This document shows positions 29,881 through 38,348 of a stretch of 64,000 nucleotides of DNA, piece after piece. The translations under genes and the position numbers were made by a program. Position 1 is the first letter of the stretch; every line of letters starts with the position of its first letter. The DNA is taken from positions 124,001 through 188,000 of the forward strand of contig NZ_CP102287.1 in the NCBI RefSeq assembly GCF_025151385.1. The letters are read 5' to 3'. Origin of the DNA: Hoylesella buccalis ATCC 35310. Its GTDB lineage: Bacteria > Bacteroidota > Bacteroidia > Bacteroidales > Bacteroidaceae. Below the pieces are notes generated by a model. That model was not told the DNA's origin, did no database searches, and saw only the letters and a program-made list of their open reading frames with translations.

Positions 29881-29954
29881 CGGGGTGTAGCGCAGCCCGG
29901 TAGCGCTCCTGTTTTGGGAACAGGCGGTCGCAGGTTCGAATCCTGTCGCCCCGA
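29881..29954 (+). tRNA. tRNA-Pro (anticodon TGG)
   Basis: A complete cloverleaf: acceptor CGGGGTG / CGCCCCG with discriminator A, D-arm GCGC, anticodon stem CCTGT / ACAGG around loop TTTGGGA (anticodon TGG at 29915-29917), and T-arm GCAGG-TTCGAAT-CCTGT. CCA is not encoded. Confidence 0.97.
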
Positions 29955-30090
29955 CAACGATATAAAATACAATGTATTGGTCATCAATACATTGTATTTT
30001 CATTTATAGACGATTCTTTTATCCAAAAAGATTGGGAAATGAATGCTCAATTTAGCTCCACAGCATGTTTGAACATACAACGGATAGTTG

Positions 30091-31137
30091 TTATTGAATG
30101 CCTCGTTTGTTCAATGCTGCGGTGTATTTGGCTGCGTTGACTTTGTGTTCAGCGTATGTCTGTGCAAAGTTGTGTGTTCCGCTGAAGTCTTCTTTGGCAC
30201 ACATGTACAGGTAGTCGTGATGCGTCATGTTGAGCACAGACTCTATGCCAGCAATTGAGGCGATGCGGATGGGGCCTGGTGGCAATCCTGTGTTCACGTA
30301 TGTGTTGTAGGGACTTTTGATGGTTAACAGCTTATTGTATATGCGCCTCAAACCAAAGTCTTTCCACGCAAATTTGATGGTAGGGTCAGCTTGCAGTGGC
30401 ATTCCGTTGGGATATTCGGCATTGCGCAACATCAGTCGGTTATAGTACATGCCAGCAATCATGGGCTTCTCTCCATTGTTAGCCGTTTCCTCATCAACGA
30501 TGCTGGCCAAGGTAATCACTTCGTTTGGAGATAGTTTCAGTCGCTGTGCTTTTGCCTTTCTATCGGCGTTCCAGAAGTTGTTGCTCTCTTTTTTCATCCG
30601 ATCCAACAGCTTGTTCATGTTTACATTCCAGTAAATATCGTAGGTGTTTGGAATGAACATGCACGCAATGGTGGTGGTGTCGTAGCCGTATTTTTGGCAT
30701 ACGGTGTCGTTTTTCAAGGCGTTGGCCAACGTTGTACTGTCAAGCATCAGATGTTTTGCCAGTTCGGCCGACAAGCGCTCAATGGTCCTGACCGTAGGAA
30801 TGGTAAGATTAACAGGCTCTTGCATGCCATTTTTCAGGTGCCTCAAAACCGTGAAAGCCCCTTCTCCCGACTTGATGGCATACCTACCTGTGCGAACGTT
30901 ATCGGCATACTTGGTGTGCCTCATCAACGTGGTAAAACCATGAAGACTATGTTGACGGGCTATGGGAGATAGCTTGGCCACTACCGAGTCGACATTATCA
31001 TCCGTGTCTATGTAGATATAGCTGGTGGTTTCTGAGGTCGAAAAAGCGCTGAAGAAATAGTAAAAGGTCAATCCGCATACCAGAAGAACGCAGATGGCCG
31101 CAGCAAGTAGATAGTAGTTTTTATGCTGTTTGTCCAT
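30091..31137 (-). CDS. mltG: MltG endolytic murein transglycosylase
   Basis: A 348-residue protein with an N-terminal membrane anchor (about residues 10-29), a LysM-like stretch, and the YceG domain. The domain has ASIVDEET with the catalytic-type Glu (near residue 216), NRLMLRNAEYPNGMPLQADPT, and SPYNTYVNTGLPPGPI. MltG cuts nascent glycan strands and helps set peptidoglycan chain length in the inner membrane. It is a single gene; 30010-30090 holds nothing recognisable. Confidence 0.93.
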   Translation of the reverse strand: MDKQHKNYYLLAAAICVLLVCGLTFYYFFSAFSTSETTSYIYIDTDDNVDSVVAKLSPIARQHSLHGFTTLMRHTKYADNVRTGRYAIKSGEGAFTVLRHLKNGMQEPVNLTIPTVRTIERLSAELAKHLMLDSTTLANALKNDTVCQKYGYDTTTIACMFIPNTYDIYWNVNMNKLLDRMKKESNNFWNADRKAKAQRLKLSPNEVITLASIVDEETANNGEKPMIAGMYYNRLMLRNAEYPNGMPLQADPTIKFAWKDFGLRRIYNKLLTIKSPYNTYVNTGLPPGPIRIASIAGIESVLNMTHHDYLYMCAKEDFSGTHNFAQTYAEHKVNAAKYTAALNKRGIQ

Positions 31138-31271
31138 GTTTTCAATTGCAAATGTGATTTGAATGCAAAGTTAGTTGAAGTTAGAGACAAGGCAAAATAA
31201 TTGCGCATATATTTTGGTTTCTCATTCATGAACCCTGACTGCCAAACACAACCGTTTACACCACGTCTGGC

Positions 31272-31350
31272 AATAGCATTGAGTTTGGGCTCCAAAGTCA
31301 TTGAGTTTGACCACCAAAGTCATTGAGTTTAACCTCCAAAGTCATGTGAA
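31272..31350. repeat. Short tandem repeat of 22-bp units, copy 2
   Basis: Three to four units of the form CCAAAGTCATTGAGTTTGAC with a 22-bp period. The first unit, CAATAGCATTGAGTTTG, matches the lead-in to the array at 26141. The rest of 31138-31585 holds no gene that I can support. Confidence 0.7.
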
Positions 31351-31585
31351 TTGATTTGTGAACTTTTTAATTTGAGATTGCCGTTTGGTTGCTTGCTTTC
31401 GTATTCTGCTGATATCTTGTAAGTTAGCATAATTCCTCCTGCGCAATAACGAGTAGTTTATCGTCATATTTTCAATGAAATAATAAGGTTGAAAGATGTT
31501 GAACAAAAGAATATGACACAGTTTGCTTCACCCCTTACAATCGTCTGTTGAAGCCAGGACAGGAGCCATGAAAAACGTTCATTTG

Positions 31586-31617
31586 TTTGTCAATGCAACA
31601 AACAAATGCTACCTTTG
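31586..31617 (+). promoter_or_regulatory. Promoter of the HAD phosphatase gene
   Basis: TTTG at 31586-31589 and TACCTTTG at 31610-31617 are 20 bases apart. Transcription near 31624 would leave a leader of about 120 bases before the chosen start at 31747. Confidence 0.6.
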
Positions 31618-31746
31618 TAGACAGAATCAGGGTTGACACAGATAATATATGCCCGATCGTTGATGAACGGATGGCTTTTCCTTCAGAAAGAAGAGGAAAC
31701 TTCAATGGGAGTCAACCAACAGAACAAATTAAACACTCATAGGTTC

Positions 31747-32388
31747 ATGAAAGAATACAGTACATATATTTTTGATTTAGATGGTACCTTGCTTGATTCA
31801 CTTCAAGACTTATACATTAGTTGCAATGCGGCTTTGAAGATGCATGGCATGCCTGAACGAACCATTGGCGAGGTGCGAAAGTTTGTGGGTAATGGTGTGA
31901 AAAAACTCATGGAGCGCGCCATTCCCAACGGATTAGACAATCCCGATTTTGAGGTTACATACGCTGATTTTCGTCAACACTATTTGGTTCATAATCTTGA
32001 CAATACCAAACCCTACCCAGGGATACTCGAGCTTTTAGCCAATTTGCACGCCCATGGTAAGAAGTTGGCTGTGGTCAGCAACAAGTTCTACGATGCCACG
32101 CAAGACCTTTGTCGACACTTTTTTAGCGACTATGTCACGGTAGCGATTGGTGAACGAGAAAACATCAAGAAAAAGCCGGCACCTGACACGGTGTTAGAAG
32201 CCTTGCGTCAGTTGGACGATGATGGCCGAGATGCAGTTTATATTGGTGACAGTGATGTAGACATAGCCACGGCACGCAATAGCAACATGCCTTGCATCAG
32301 TGTGTTATGGGGATTTAGAGATAAAGAATTTTTGTTGGAACATGGGGCTACCACCTTTGTTTCGTCACCAAAAGAGTTGATGCTTTAG
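31747..32388 (+). CDS. HAD-superfamily phosphoglycolate phosphatase-like hydrolase
   Basis: A 213-residue protein with HAD motif I FDLDGTLLDS (nucleophile Asp near residue 10), motif II VVSNK, the conserved Lys in IKKKPAPDTV and motif IV YIGDSDVDI. This matches the Gph/PGP branch, which hydrolyses 2-phosphoglycolate and similar small phosphates. The start MKEYST at 31747 follows the family; earlier in-frame codons (31705, or TTG at 31633) would add an unusual N-terminus. It converges with the TolC-like gene. Confidence 0.88.
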   Translation: MKEYSTYIFDLDGTLLDSLQDLYISCNAALKMHGMPERTIGEVRKFVGNGVKKLMERAIPNGLDNPDFEVTYADFRQHYLVHNLDNTKPYPGILELLANLHAHGKKLAVVSNKFYDATQDLCRHFFSDYVTVAIGERENIKKKPAPDTVLEALRQLDDDGRDAVYIGDSDVDIATARNSNMPCISVLWGFRDKEFLLEHGATTFVSSPKELML

Positions 32389-32405
32389 GTCGCGGCAAGC
32401 ACCCC

Positions 32406-33743
32406 TTATTCCATCAACCCCGTTTGGTAGAATTTCAATAAGCCAATATTTAATATCGCAAGGTACTTGGCTTGCAGTTCGTTTTGTTCTGCTGTCATGA
32501 GCTTGTTTTTGCCGTCTGTGAGTTCAACGATGTTGATGAGCTGCTCGTCAAACTTGGCTTTAAGCAGTCTGAAACTTTCCTCTGCGCTCTGTGTACTCAC
32601 CTTGGCGGCCTTGAATCGGTTCTGGTTGTTAACGGCTTGCAGCCAATAGTCTTCGATGTTCGAGTACAACGTGGTTTGTTTGTCTTTCAAGTCGAGCATG
32701 TAGTTTTGCTTTTGCAACATGGCTTTGTTTACGGCTGTCTTTGCCTGTCTGTTGTCAAACAGCGGAATGCTCAATGAGATGCCAGCACCGATGTCAAAGT
32801 TGTTTTTCAGTTGGTTTCCCCATTGATAGTCGCTCATCGAAGTGGTGCTGGTGCCAACACCAGCGTTGATTCCGATGACGGGCAGTTTGCTGGCCTTCGC
32901 AATCTTCACACTCAGATTGCTGCTCTCGATGCCCAGCTGTGCATTTTGTATTTCAGGACGATAGTTCAACGCTGCCGAATAGACCGTTTTCACAGTGGGA
33001 ATCGGTTGAAGGGCCATGGCATCGGTTGTGTGCGGTACGTCTATTTCAAACGTTTCTTCATCAACCAGTTGCAGAAGCTGCTTCAGCTGTCGCTTGTAGT
33101 TGCGCAAGTTGCTCTCAGCTTCAACCACATTATATTCGTCTTGAGCACGTTGGGCGGTAAGCTGCGCCATGTCGGCACGACTCATTTTCTGCACTTTCAT
33201 AAATTCTTCGCCACGCTTTTCGTTTTGCACACTCGAGGCCAACATAGATTTGTTCACTGCGATGGCCTCGCTGGAATATAGTATTTGTACATACAGCTGT
33301 GCGATTTGCTCAATCAGTTGGTTGGCTATGGTCGCCGAGTCGAGTGCTGCTTGTTTTTCCGTCAGCTTGTTCAGTTTCACCGTGTTGGTGTTTCTACCAC
33401 CGTTCCATACCGTCCAACTACCGTTCACACTGTAAGTTCCGTTGTAATACACCTTGTCAATTGAAGTCTGCACATAGCCTTCAGCGGCGATACCCGTTTG
33501 TGGCCATGGCCGATAAGTCACATTTTGAGAGGTGGCAGCGTTCAGCGATGGTAGCAGCGCAGCCTGGCTCTGCTTGGTGTCTTCAATGGCACTGAGATGT
33601 TTGAGCGAGGTCTTTTTCAACGAGATGTTGTTGGATAGGGCGTAATGGATGCAGTCTTTCAGTGACCACTTTCGCGCCTCAATAGGCGTTGACAATGACA
33701 AGAAGATGATTGCCAGAAGACAAGTTGTACAAATATTTTTCAT
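32406..33743 (-). CDS. TolC-family outer membrane efflux protein
   Basis: A 445-residue protein with a signal peptide (MKNICTTCLLAIIFLSLSTP) and the two long helical repeats of TolC channels. Examples are KWSLKDCIHYALSNNISLKKT and NYRPEIQNAQLGIESSNLSVKIAKASKLP, with the beta-strand segments between them. It would form a trimeric exit duct across the outer membrane. No adaptor or pump gene is adjacent, so its partner is unknown. The start is chosen at the signal peptide; the frame extends to 33806. Confidence 0.88.
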   Translation of the reverse strand: MKNICTTCLLAIIFLSLSTPIEARKWSLKDCIHYALSNNISLKKTSLKHLSAIEDTKQSQAALLPSLNAATSQNVTYRPWPQTGIAAEGYVQTSIDKVYYNGTYSVNGSWTVWNGGRNTNTVKLNKLTEKQAALDSATIANQLIEQIAQLYVQILYSSEAIAVNKSMLASSVQNEKRGEEFMKVQKMSRADMAQLTAQRAQDEYNVVEAESNLRNYKRQLKQLLQLVDEETFEIDVPHTTDAMALQPIPTVKTVYSAALNYRPEIQNAQLGIESSNLSVKIAKASKLPVIGINAGVGTSTTSMSDYQWGNQLKNNFDIGAGISLSIPLFDNRQAKTAVNKAMLQKQNYMLDLKDKQTTLYSNIEDYWLQAVNNQNRFKAAKVSTQSAEESFRLLKAKFDEQLINIVELTDGKNKLMTAEQNELQAKYLAILNIGLLKFYQTGLME

Positions 33744-33892
33744 ACCGTGTTCGTTATGTTTTATCAGATTGCGCGGGAAGATGGGGTATTTATCCCCACA
33801 TTCCATTGTTGTCTGTTAGACGACAAAAGTAATGAAAAAGTTTAGCAATTCTGTGATTTCATGTAAAATCAAACAGAAAACAGGGTGCAAAA

Positions 33893-33924
33893 TTTGCTTG
33901 TTTCGAGCGAAAAATGTATCTTTG
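33893..33924 (+). promoter_or_regulatory. Promoter of the structured RNA / ribE leader
   Basis: TTTG at 33893-33896 and TATCTTTG at 33917-33924 are separated by 20 bases, a full consensus match. The expected transcription start is near 33931. Confidence 0.7.
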
Positions 33925-33930
33925 CAATAA

Positions 33931-34168
33931 CAAACATGATACAACATGGGGGTTGTGTCGGTTTGATCGGGATACTCATCAATAAAAAAATGAAACCGAG
34001 AAGACTTCTCTTGCTAATGGCGGGCCACATAAATCCTTAGGGACTAAGCTGTAAAGCCGGTGGATTACAAAGGCGGAGAGCTCTCAAATCTTATCAAGTA
34101 CGGAGTTTCATCACATCATCGAGCAACCCCTTTTTATGATACAAAGGCAGGTGCATTCCTGCCTTTTT
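33931..34168 (+). ncRNA. Structured RNA upstream of ribE (leader/riboswitch-like or independent small RNA)
   Basis: Between a strong promoter and the ribE start lie about 200 bases with helical potential. A closing stem pairs GGGGTTG (near 33960) with CAACCCC (near 34125). Inside are the TCGGTTT / AAACCGA and CTTAG / CTAAG hairpins. A terminator at 34143-34168 follows, only 17 bases before ribE. The FMN riboswitch core (GGGTGAAATTCCC-type segments) is absent. Two readings remain: an attenuating leader for ribE, or a stand-alone RNA of 6S-like size. Confidence 0.55.
34143..34168 (+). terminator. Intrinsic terminator just before ribE
   Basis: AAAGGCAGG / CCTGCCTTT stem with a 6-base loop and a T-run. 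Its position 17 bases before the ribE start codon means ribE expression must pass through it. Confidence 0.8.
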
Positions 34169-34184
34169 AATTACACTTTAGCTT

Positions 34185-34790
34185 ATGTTTTCCGGAATCG
34201 TAGAAGAAATGGCCACACTGGTTGCCATCGATCGAGATCAAGACAATATTGATTTCACCTTTAAATGCTCGTTTGTAGATCATCTCAAGATAGACCAAAG
34301 CATCAGTCACAATGGTGTTTGCCTGACGGTAGTTCGTTTGACTGACGACACCTACACGGTTACAGCCATGAGGGAAACCCTCATCAGAAGCAACCTGGGG
34401 CTGTTGAAAGTGGGCGACAGGGTGAATGTAGAGCGGTCGATGTTGATGAATGGCCGTTTGGATGGACACATCGTGCAAGGTCATGTCGACGGAACGGCGA
34501 CGTGTGTGAACATGGAAGATGCCGATGGGTCAACCTATTTCACCTTTGAATACCCATTTGATAAGACGATGGCCAAGCGTGGTTACATGACCGTAGACAA
34601 GGGCAGCGTCACCGTGAACGGCGTTTCGCTGACCGTATGTGAGCCTACGGACAATAGTTTTAAGGTGGCCATCATTCCCTATACCCGAGAGAATACCAAT
34701 TTCTGTGACATCAAGATTGGGTCTGTTGTTAACATCGAGTTCGACATCTTGGGCAAGTACATGGCGCGCCTCCTTCACTTCGACGCGTGA
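34185..34790 (+). CDS. ribE: Riboflavin synthase, alpha subunit
   Basis: A 201-residue protein made of two lumazine-binding repeats. The first begins MFSGIVEEMATL with SISHNGVCLTV near residue 40. The second begins HIVQGHVDGTA (about 98) with GSVTVNGVSLTVCEP near 145. It dismutates two molecules of 6,7-dimethyl-8-ribityllumazine to riboflavin. The leader RNA and terminator directly upstream suggest regulation. The next gene, ettA, starts 82 bases later. Confidence 0.95.
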   Translation: MFSGIVEEMATLVAIDRDQDNIDFTFKCSFVDHLKIDQSISHNGVCLTVVRLTDDTYTVTAMRETLIRSNLGLLKVGDRVNVERSMLMNGRLDGHIVQGHVDGTATCVNMEDADGSTYFTFEYPFDKTMAKRGYMTVDKGSVTVNGVSLTVCEPTDNSFKVAIIPYTRENTNFCDIKIGSVVNIEFDILGKYMARLLHFDA

Positions 34791-34872
34791 ACATGGGGCT
34801 TTCCATCTATGATGAGCAACAGAAAAGCGTTCAGCTTTTATCGCATATTTCATTCAATACATATTTTATATA

Positions 34873-36570
34873 ATGGCAACAGTAGACGACAAGAAAGTTA
34901 TCTTCTCTATGGTGGGTGTCTCAAAGATTATCCCACAAAACCAAAAACAAGTACTCAAGGACATTTACCTGTCATTCTTTTATGGTGCTAAGATAGGCAT
35001 CATAGGTCTGAATGGTGCGGGTAAGTCAACACTGATGAAGATTATTGCCGGGCTGGAACAACCCACACAAGGCGATGTGGTGTGGAGTCCTGGCTACTCT
35101 GTTGGTTATCTTCCGCAGGATCCTCCCCTCGATGCAGATAAAACAGTGAAGCAAAATGTGCAAGAGGGCGTGCAGCATGTGTATGACGCACTGAAAGAAT
35201 ACGATGAAATCAATGTCAAATTTGGCATGGAAGAGTATTATAGTGATCCTGACAAGATGGAGAAGCTGATGCAACGGCAGGCTGAAATACAAGATATCAT
35301 CGATGCCACGGACGCATGGAACATGGATTCTAAACTGGATAGGGCCATGGCAGCCTTGCGTTGTCCTGCGGGTGACCTGCCTGTGACCAACCTTTCTGGT
35401 GGCGAACGTCGTAGGGTAGCACTGTGTAAGTTGTTGCTGCAAAAGCCTGATGTCTTGTTGCTGGACGAGCCAACCAACCATCTTGACGCCGAAAGCATCG
35501 ACTGGTTGGAGCAGCATTTGCAACAATATGAGGGTACGGTGATTGCAGTTACGCACGACAGATACTTCCTGGACGATGTCAGTGAGTGGATTCTTGAGCT
35601 GGATAGGGGAGAAGGTATTCCATGGAAAGGCAACTATTCCTCGTGGTTGGAGCAAAAGACCAAGCGCATGGATCAAGAAGAAAAGACGGCATCGAAGCGA
35701 CGTAAGACGCTTGAACGTGAGCTTGAATGGGTTCGCATGGCTCCAAAAGCTCGCCAAGCTAAAGGTAAAGCTCGTTTGAATTCCTATGAACAGATGTTGA
35801 ATGAGGAACAGAAGACCAGGGAAGAGAAACTGGAAATCTTCATTCCTAACGGCCCACGATTGGGTAACAAGGTGATTGAGGCGCAGCATGTGAAGAAGGC
35901 TTTTGGCGAAAAAGTGTTGTTCAACGATCTCAACTTCATGCTGCCGCCGAATGGTATCGTAGGTGTTATCGGTCCCAATGGTGCGGGTAAGACCACGCTT
36001 TTCCGCCTGATTATGGGATTGGAACAGCCTGATGCTGGTACGTTTGAGGTGGGTGAAACCGTGAAAATGGTTTACGTTGACCAACAACACAAGGACATTG
36101 ATCCCAATAAGACGGTCTACGAAGTGGTTTCGCAGGGCAATGAAACCCTCCGAATGGGTGGCCGTGACGTTAACGCTCGTGCCTACTTGTCGCGTTTCAA
36201 CTTCTCCGGAACCGACCAAAACAAAATGTGTTCAGTGCTTTCGGGTGGTGAACGCAACCGTCTGCAACTGGCTTTGGCGCTGAAACAAGAAGGAAACGTG
36301 CTATTGCTGGATGAGCCTACCAATGACATTGACGTAAATACGCTCCGTGCTTTGGAAGAAGGTTTGGAGTCGTTTGCAGGCTGTGCGGTAGTCATCAGTC
36401 ATGACCGATGGTTCTTAGACCGTATCTGTACGCACATTTTGTCATTCGAAGGCAATGGTGAAGTGTTCTACTTTGAAGGAACTTATTCTGAATATGAAAT
36501 CAACAAGGCCCGTCGATTGGGGGATGAGGAAATTAAAAAAGGCCGATACAGAAAGCTGATGGAAGACTAA
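34873..36570 (+). CDS. ettA: EttA-type ABC-F translational throttle protein
   Basis: A 565-residue soluble protein with two ABC cassettes: Walker A GLNGAGKST (about 47-55) with signature LSGGERRR (about 175), and GPNGAGKTT (about 366) with LSGGERNR (about 455). An arm insertion lies in the first cassette (VKFGMEEYYSDPDKMEKL region) and a charged linker between them (KTKRMDQEEKTASKRRK). There are no membrane segments. ABC-F proteins of this type bind the ribosomal E site and modulate the first elongation steps according to energy state. Confidence 0.93.
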   Translation: MATVDDKKVIFSMVGVSKIIPQNQKQVLKDIYLSFFYGAKIGIIGLNGAGKSTLMKIIAGLEQPTQGDVVWSPGYSVGYLPQDPPLDADKTVKQNVQEGVQHVYDALKEYDEINVKFGMEEYYSDPDKMEKLMQRQAEIQDIIDATDAWNMDSKLDRAMAALRCPAGDLPVTNLSGGERRRVALCKLLLQKPDVLLLDEPTNHLDAESIDWLEQHLQQYEGTVIAVTHDRYFLDDVSEWILELDRGEGIPWKGNYSSWLEQKTKRMDQEEKTASKRRKTLERELEWVRMAPKARQAKGKARLNSYEQMLNEEQKTREEKLEIFIPNGPRLGNKVIEAQHVKKAFGEKVLFNDLNFMLPPNGIVGVIGPNGAGKTTLFRLIMGLEQPDAGTFEVGETVKMVYVDQQHKDIDPNKTVYEVVSQGNETLRMGGRDVNARAYLSRFNFSGTDQNKMCSVLSGGERNRLQLALALKQEGNVLLLDEPTNDIDVNTLRALEEGLESFAGCAVVISHDRWFLDRICTHILSFEGNGEVFYFEGTYSEYEINKARRLGDEEIKKGRYRKLMED

Positions 36571-36589
36571 ACCCTCTATCCATACAACA

Positions 36590-36630
36590 AGCCACGATAG
36601 CATCTTGCATGAGATGTTACCGTGGCTTCT
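36590..36630 (+). terminator. Terminator of ettA
   Basis: AGCCACG / CGTGGCT outer stem with an inner GCATCT / AGATGT stem, followed by TTCTTCTTTT. Confidence 0.75.
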
Positions 36631-36657
36631 TCTTTTAGTACTTTTCTTCGGGTGTGC

Positions 36658-37188
36658 TTAATCGTCGGTTAGCTGAAGTAAGTCCCAGAATTGGTTGACG
36701 ATATTGTCATACTCCTCCGACGTTACACGTCCACCACTTGACATGATGATGTAGGTTATTCCAGGCCATGTTTTACGCAATCCGTAGTCAACGAATCCCA
36801 TTCGCTTATAAAACTCGTATCGTTTCTTACGCTGCTGGCTGTTGTCAGCGGGCTGTTCAACGTCTTCAATGTCAATCATCAGTCGCTCATCTTTATACTT
36901 TTCTAATAAACGTTGGATAATTTTCGTACCGATTCCTTTGCCTCGCTCACTGGGCATGACCGCGAAATAAAACAGCCAACTCAAATCATCATGATGATAA
37001 GTATAGGTCAGTCCTTTAAATTGGCCGTTTTCATCGTAAAATCCGAGGAATTTGATATCTGCTCTTTCTTGTAACAATAGCAATGCGTCGAACGGCAATC
37101 GCTCTACTTTCGGAAATGCCTCGACGTACAACTGCTTGACAAGCTCGATGTCCTTTGAATTTTTGTCTAACTCTTTGATTTCCATCAT
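36658..37188 (-). CDS. GNAT-family acetyltransferase
   Basis: A protein of about 176 residues with the GNAT core: YFAVMPSERGKGIGTKIIQRLLEKY (acetyl-CoA-binding Arg/Gln-x-x-Gly-x-Gly/Ala motif near residues 80-92) and a C-terminal KRYEFYKRMGFVDYG strand-helix. The substrate is unknown. The start at 37188 or 37185 is chosen; the frame is open to 37227 but crosses a -7 box (TATCTTTG, minus strand, 37197-37204). The C-terminal 40 residues past the core are unassigned. Confidence 0.85.
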   Translation of the reverse strand: MMEIKELDKNSKDIELVKQLYVEAFPKVERLPFDALLLLQERADIKFLGFYDENGQFKGLTYTYHHDDLSWLFYFAVMPSERGKGIGTKIIQRLLEKYKDERLMIDIEDVEQPADNSQQRKKRYEFYKRMGFVDYGLRKTWPGITYIIMSSGGRVTSEEYDNIVNQFWDLLQLTDD

Positions 37189-37392
37189 ACAATGTACAAA
37201 GATACAAAATATTTGCAACAATAGCAATGACAGATCCTACTAATTGGGGGCTTTGCATGATTTTTGGCGCCGAAAAACAAGGGTAGGGCTTCAAATACTC
37301 TTTTTACTGTACCGAAAAAGTGCCATCCGCTCCTCGTGTATTTCGTGCATCCAATGATACTGTAAGTAGGACATACGCTGTAAAACGACAAT

Positions 37393-37415
37393 GAGTTCGG
37401 CGAAACACCGAACTC
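37393..37415 (-). terminator. Hairpin downstream of rpsP
   Basis: GAGTTCGG / CCGAACTC with a 7-base loop. On the minus strand it is followed by a weakly T-rich stretch (ATTGTCGTTTT), 130 bases beyond the rpsP stop. Nothing else is seen in 37189-37547. Confidence 0.45.
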
Positions 37416-37547
37416 ATTATCATTTCACAGACTTGTATCGTGTGAGGAAAGTCAAAACCAGCGTCAGCTGTAAAGCGTGATTCGTCTTGCGTTTTTGTAT
37501 CGCTGGAATCAACTGTCAGCCTCACCTGTCTGCGTAAAATTGCTGTC

Positions 37548-38108
37548 TTATTCTGCAGCAGCAGGAGCCTCTTCTGTAGTAGCCTCTGCCTCTTCTGTAG
37601 TAGCTTCAGCCTCTTCTTCGGCAGCAGCTTTTGCTTCTTCAGCCTGTGCAGCAGCCTTCTTCTCAGCTACCTTCTTAGCGATTTCTGCATTAATCTTCTT
37701 TTCTGCTTCAAGTTCTTTTGCTGCTGCATCCTTCTTAGTCTGAGCTTCAATCTCAGCCCTTGTTTGCAATCCTTTGTCCTTGTCTTGTTTCCAAGCGTCG
37801 AATTTGCTTTGCATAGCAGCCTCGTCGAATGCTCCCTTCTTTACACCGCCACGCAGGTGCTTCATGAGATACACACCCTCGCGCTTGAGAATGTTACGAG
37901 CTGTGTCTGTGGGTTGTGCGCCAACCTCAAGCCAGTAAAGAGCTCTGTCAAAATTCAAATCTACAGCTGCTGGATTCGTATTGGGATTATACGTTCCAAT
38001 CTTTTCAATAAATTTACCATCTCGTGGTGCTCTTGAGTCAGCGATTACGATGCTATAGAAAGCATAGCCTTTGCGTCCGCCGCGCTGCAATCTAATCTTT
38101 GTTGCCAT
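37548..38108 (-). CDS. rpsP: 30S ribosomal protein S16 with long acidic C-terminal extension
   Basis: Residues 1 to about 85 are a normal S16 ([20 protein letters not shown], then [15 protein letters not shown]), a small-subunit assembly protein. A long extension follows: a helical Lys/Ala/Glu segment (about 115-160) and a terminal run of Ala, Glu and Thr repeats (EATTEE twice). The 186-residue total is about twice the usual bacterial S16. Bacteroidetes S16 proteins often have extensions (family knowledge). It is monocistronic. Confidence 0.95.
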   Translation of the reverse strand: MATKIRLQRGGRKGYAFYSIVIADSRAPRDGKFIEKIGTYNPNTNPAAVDLNFDRALYWLEVGAQPTDTARNILKREGVYLMKHLRGGVKKGAFDEAAMQSKFDAWKQDKDKGLQTRAEIEAQTKKDAAAKELEAEKKINAEIAKKVAEKKAAAQAEEAKAAAEEEAEATTEEAEATTEEAPAAAE

Positions 38109-38348
38109 TTTTTTGTTTTATTATTTTTAGGTTTGAATTGATGCCGTCAACTCGTGACAGCGGGTGCAAATTTACGATAAAAAGCTTATCTGTCGAAATA
38201 TCAACTCCTTGAAAGGTGTTTTGTTAAACAATATTAACAAAATTATACATAACCAGCCAGTCATCATGCTGCATACATGGGATAACTGGCTGATAGATTA
38301 CACGGCTGGATGTTGCCTCGTACCTTCTCCGGAAGGGTTGATAAGGGC

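Noticed and set aside
29809..30009. 66-residue open frame
   Set aside because: It runs through the tRNA-Pro gene and has no protein-like features.
33931..34168. FMN riboswitch call for the ribE leader
   Set aside because: The conserved FMN aptamer segments (GGGTGAAATTCCC-type and GCCCGCGAGC-type) are not present, so proximity to ribE alone does not justify the name.
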